Assembly (NCBI RefSeq): GCF_000013445.1
Contig: NC_007796.1
Location: 558,001 to 622,000 of the forward strand
Length of the DNA: 64,000 bases
Reading direction: 5' to 3'
Source of the DNA: Methanospirillum hungatei JF-1
GTDB lineage: Archaea; Halobacteriota; Methanomicrobia; Methanomicrobiales; Methanospirillaceae
Every line of letters begins with the position of its first letter. Positions within the stretch are counted from its first letter, which is position 1. The position numbers and the translations under genes were made by a program. Below are positions 62,831-64,000 of this stretch, piece after piece. The notes beneath the pieces are model-generated. The model worked only from the letters and a program-made list of their open reading frames with translations, was not told where the DNA came from and made no database searches.

Positions 62831-63433
62831 ATGGATGTCGGGTTTCTCTCATCTGATCTCTTTACATTTGGATTGATCCCGGTACTCATATTTCTGGCCC
62901 GTATATGCGATGTCTCCATCGGTACCATCCGGTATATCATGATTTCACGGGGTTTTAAGTTTATAGCTCCGGTATTTGGATTTTTTGAAGTAACTATCTG
63001 GCTGCTTGCCATCGGACAGGTTATGGCTAATATTACCAATCCCATCTGTTATATTGCATATGGTGCGGGATTTGCAGCCGGAACCTACATAGGGATGGAA
63101 CTCGAAGAACGAATGAAACTGGGCATGGCGATCATTCGTCTGATAACTCCGCTCCCGACCGAAGATTTTATCGCCCGATTACGGCAGTACGGCTATGGAG
63201 TGACAAATATTACTGCACAGGGAGCCAATGGTGAGGTTACTATCATCTTCATGGTGGTAAAACGGGCTAAAATTCCTCATCTGGCGATCCTGATTCGTGA
63301 CTTTAACCCCCATGCATTTTATACTATTGAAGATGTCAGATCAGCAAGTGAAGGAATCTACCCGATAGAGGACAAAAACAATCCATTTTCAATCTTTAAA
63401 CGACCCTTCTTATTTATTGGTAAGAGAAAATAA
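62831..63433 (+). CDS. DUF2179/UPF0316-type membrane protein
   Basis: A 200-residue protein of the DUF5698/DUF2179 (UPF0316) group. Three membrane helices (LIPVLIFLARICDVSIGTIR, PVFGFFEVTIWLLAIGQVM, and ICYIAYGAGFAAGTYIG) precede a cytoplasmic DUF2179 domain (about 120-180, VTNITAQGANGEVTIIFMVV, VRSASEGIYPI). Some relatives bind small ligands at that domain, but its role is unknown. The listed ATG is favoured over an upstream TTG at 62822. Confidence 0.85.
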   Translation: MDVGFLSSDLFTFGLIPVLIFLARICDVSIGTIRYIMISRGFKFIAPVFGFFEVTIWLLAIGQVMANITNPICYIAYGAGFAAGTYIGMELEERMKLGMAIIRLITPLPTEDFIARLRQYGYGVTNITAQGANGEVTIIFMVVKRAKIPHLAILIRDFNPHAFYTIEDVRSASEGIYPIEDKNNPFSIFKRPFLFIGKRK

Positions 63434-63439
63434 TCCAGG

Positions 63440-63691
63440 CTATCTGGCCATCCACATTTTCTGGTTCATCAGTGGCTTATTCTCTAATCCTGGGTTCTGT
63501 TCGATAAGTTCCATAATCTCATCGGGGGTAAAATGATACGGGCACGGTAATGTAGGATCTTCACGCTCCCATCGCTGCAGTCTTTCCCCATACAATGCTT
63601 CATCATGCAAGGTACAGAATTCTTCCAGGGTATTGAAAAATATGCATTCTTCGCATGAACGAATCTGTCTGACAAGAATCGGCGGTATCAT
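63440..63691 (-). CDS. Small Cys-containing protein
   Basis: An 83-residue protein with four cysteines in the pattern C-x2-C (SCEECIFFN), then C in EFCTLHDEA and C in LPCPYHFTP. The arrangement may bind a metal. The C-terminal half is helical and acidic. I know no family. Its stop lies 6 bases from the convergent DUF2179 stop. Confidence 0.62.
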   Translation of the reverse strand: MIPPILVRQIRSCEECIFFNTLEEFCTLHDEALYGERLQRWEREDPTLPCPYHFTPDEIMELIEQNPGLENKPLMNQKMWMAR

Positions 63692-63853
63692 AGAACTGAA
63701 TACCCTTTTCTGATAATCATCGTATTAAAATTGAATCGGTTCATATATGGGCACTGTTTTTTAAATTTTATGAATGATCACCGGACATCTATTCAAACTC
63801 AGGGAAGCCTTTAATAATTTAGAATTTGTTAGGTATAATAGGGGGAGTTCTTC

Positions 63854-64000
63854 ATGTCCGGATCCGATGATTTCTATCAGGTACTCTGTGTTGATGATGA
63901 GGAATTCCTGCTTGAACTCTGTAAACTGTTTCTTGAACGGAGCGGCAGCCTTAAGGTCGATACGGCTTTATCTGCTTCTGATGGCCTGGAAAGATTAAAA
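63854..64000 (+). CDS. Response regulator, N-terminal part (runs off the window)
   Basis: The first 49 residues of a receiver domain: YQVLCVDDEEFLLELCKLFL has the acidic pocket (V-D-D-E), and LKVDTALSASDGLERLK continues the fold. The phospho-acceptor Asp and any output domain lie beyond the window. The ATG has GGGGGA upstream. The kinase partner cannot be named. Confidence 0.75.
   Translation, partial: MSGSDDFYQVLCVDDEEFLLELCKLFLERSGSLKVDTALSASDGLERLK

Overview
The window reads as chromosome of a methanogenic archaeon of the order Methanomicrobiales, most like Methanospirillum. This is inferred from protein content: a YcaO-TfuA pair of the type that thioamidates methyl-coenzyme M reductase, HypD, DUF2769 and MTH865-like proteins, many Cache/PAS chemoreceptors, secreted PEGA, CARDB and DOMON proteins, T-rich terminators and TATA-type promoters. 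Genes use both strands and many starts have clear GGAGG-like ribosome binding sites.

Layout. 0-3.3 kb: a repeated-helix protein, a PEGA fragment, and an IS1182-like element (1131-2890, 4-bp target duplication) that splits a gene for a small exported protein; removing the element restores one 184-residue reading frame. 3.3-11.2 kb: an extracytoplasmic block with a subtilase, a periplasmic binding protein, a binding protein fused to a C13 (legumain-like) protease, and a tandem VWA protein. 11.3-12.8 kb: an HI0074/nucleotidyltransferase pair and a beta-propeller fragment. 12.8-20.2 kb: a chemosensory operon (double CheW, Cache receptor, CheA-REC hybrid, REC-kinase) with a divergent HTH regulator. 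20.9-27.6 kb: TPR-CARDB protein, soluble PAS receptor, exported protein, HTH regulator, HypD.

28-34 kb is an accessory, decaying region: a RelBE-like pair whose toxin frame carries a stop codon, tRNA-Arg(CCG), a 130-bp miniature element with a TATA target duplication, a PIN toxin-antitoxin pair, a P-type ATPase pseudogene with its catalytic core deleted, and a chimeric ORF joining the start of a glycerol-dehydrogenase-like gene to the end of an IS110 transposase.

35-47.6 kb is centred on molybdenum/tungsten and sulfur chemistry: a MoSto-like storage protein, SemiSWEET, a MOT1-like carrier, a complete TupABC-type tungstate ABC transporter, an AlkA glycosylase, then a tightly packed operon ycaO-tfuA-moeB-moaD-moaE. 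Together these would import, store and insert Mo/W into pterin cofactor, with the thioamidation genes in the same transcript.

47.6-64 kb holds a stand-alone CARF-HEPN protein of the Csm6/Cas02710 type (no CRISPR array is visible), a DOMON protein, a bactofilin-like membrane protein, NUDIX, a flavodoxin-fold reductase, a HerA/DUF853 ATPase with a second miniature element at its start, a Ca2+-type P-ATPase, cupin, an AlbA/Schlafen regulator with a dense array of repeated operator-like sites, a possible structured RNA, dihydroorotase, a DUF4349 lipoprotein, UspA, a DUF2179 protein, and the start of a response regulator that runs off the end. All family assignments are from reading the translations; no database search was run.
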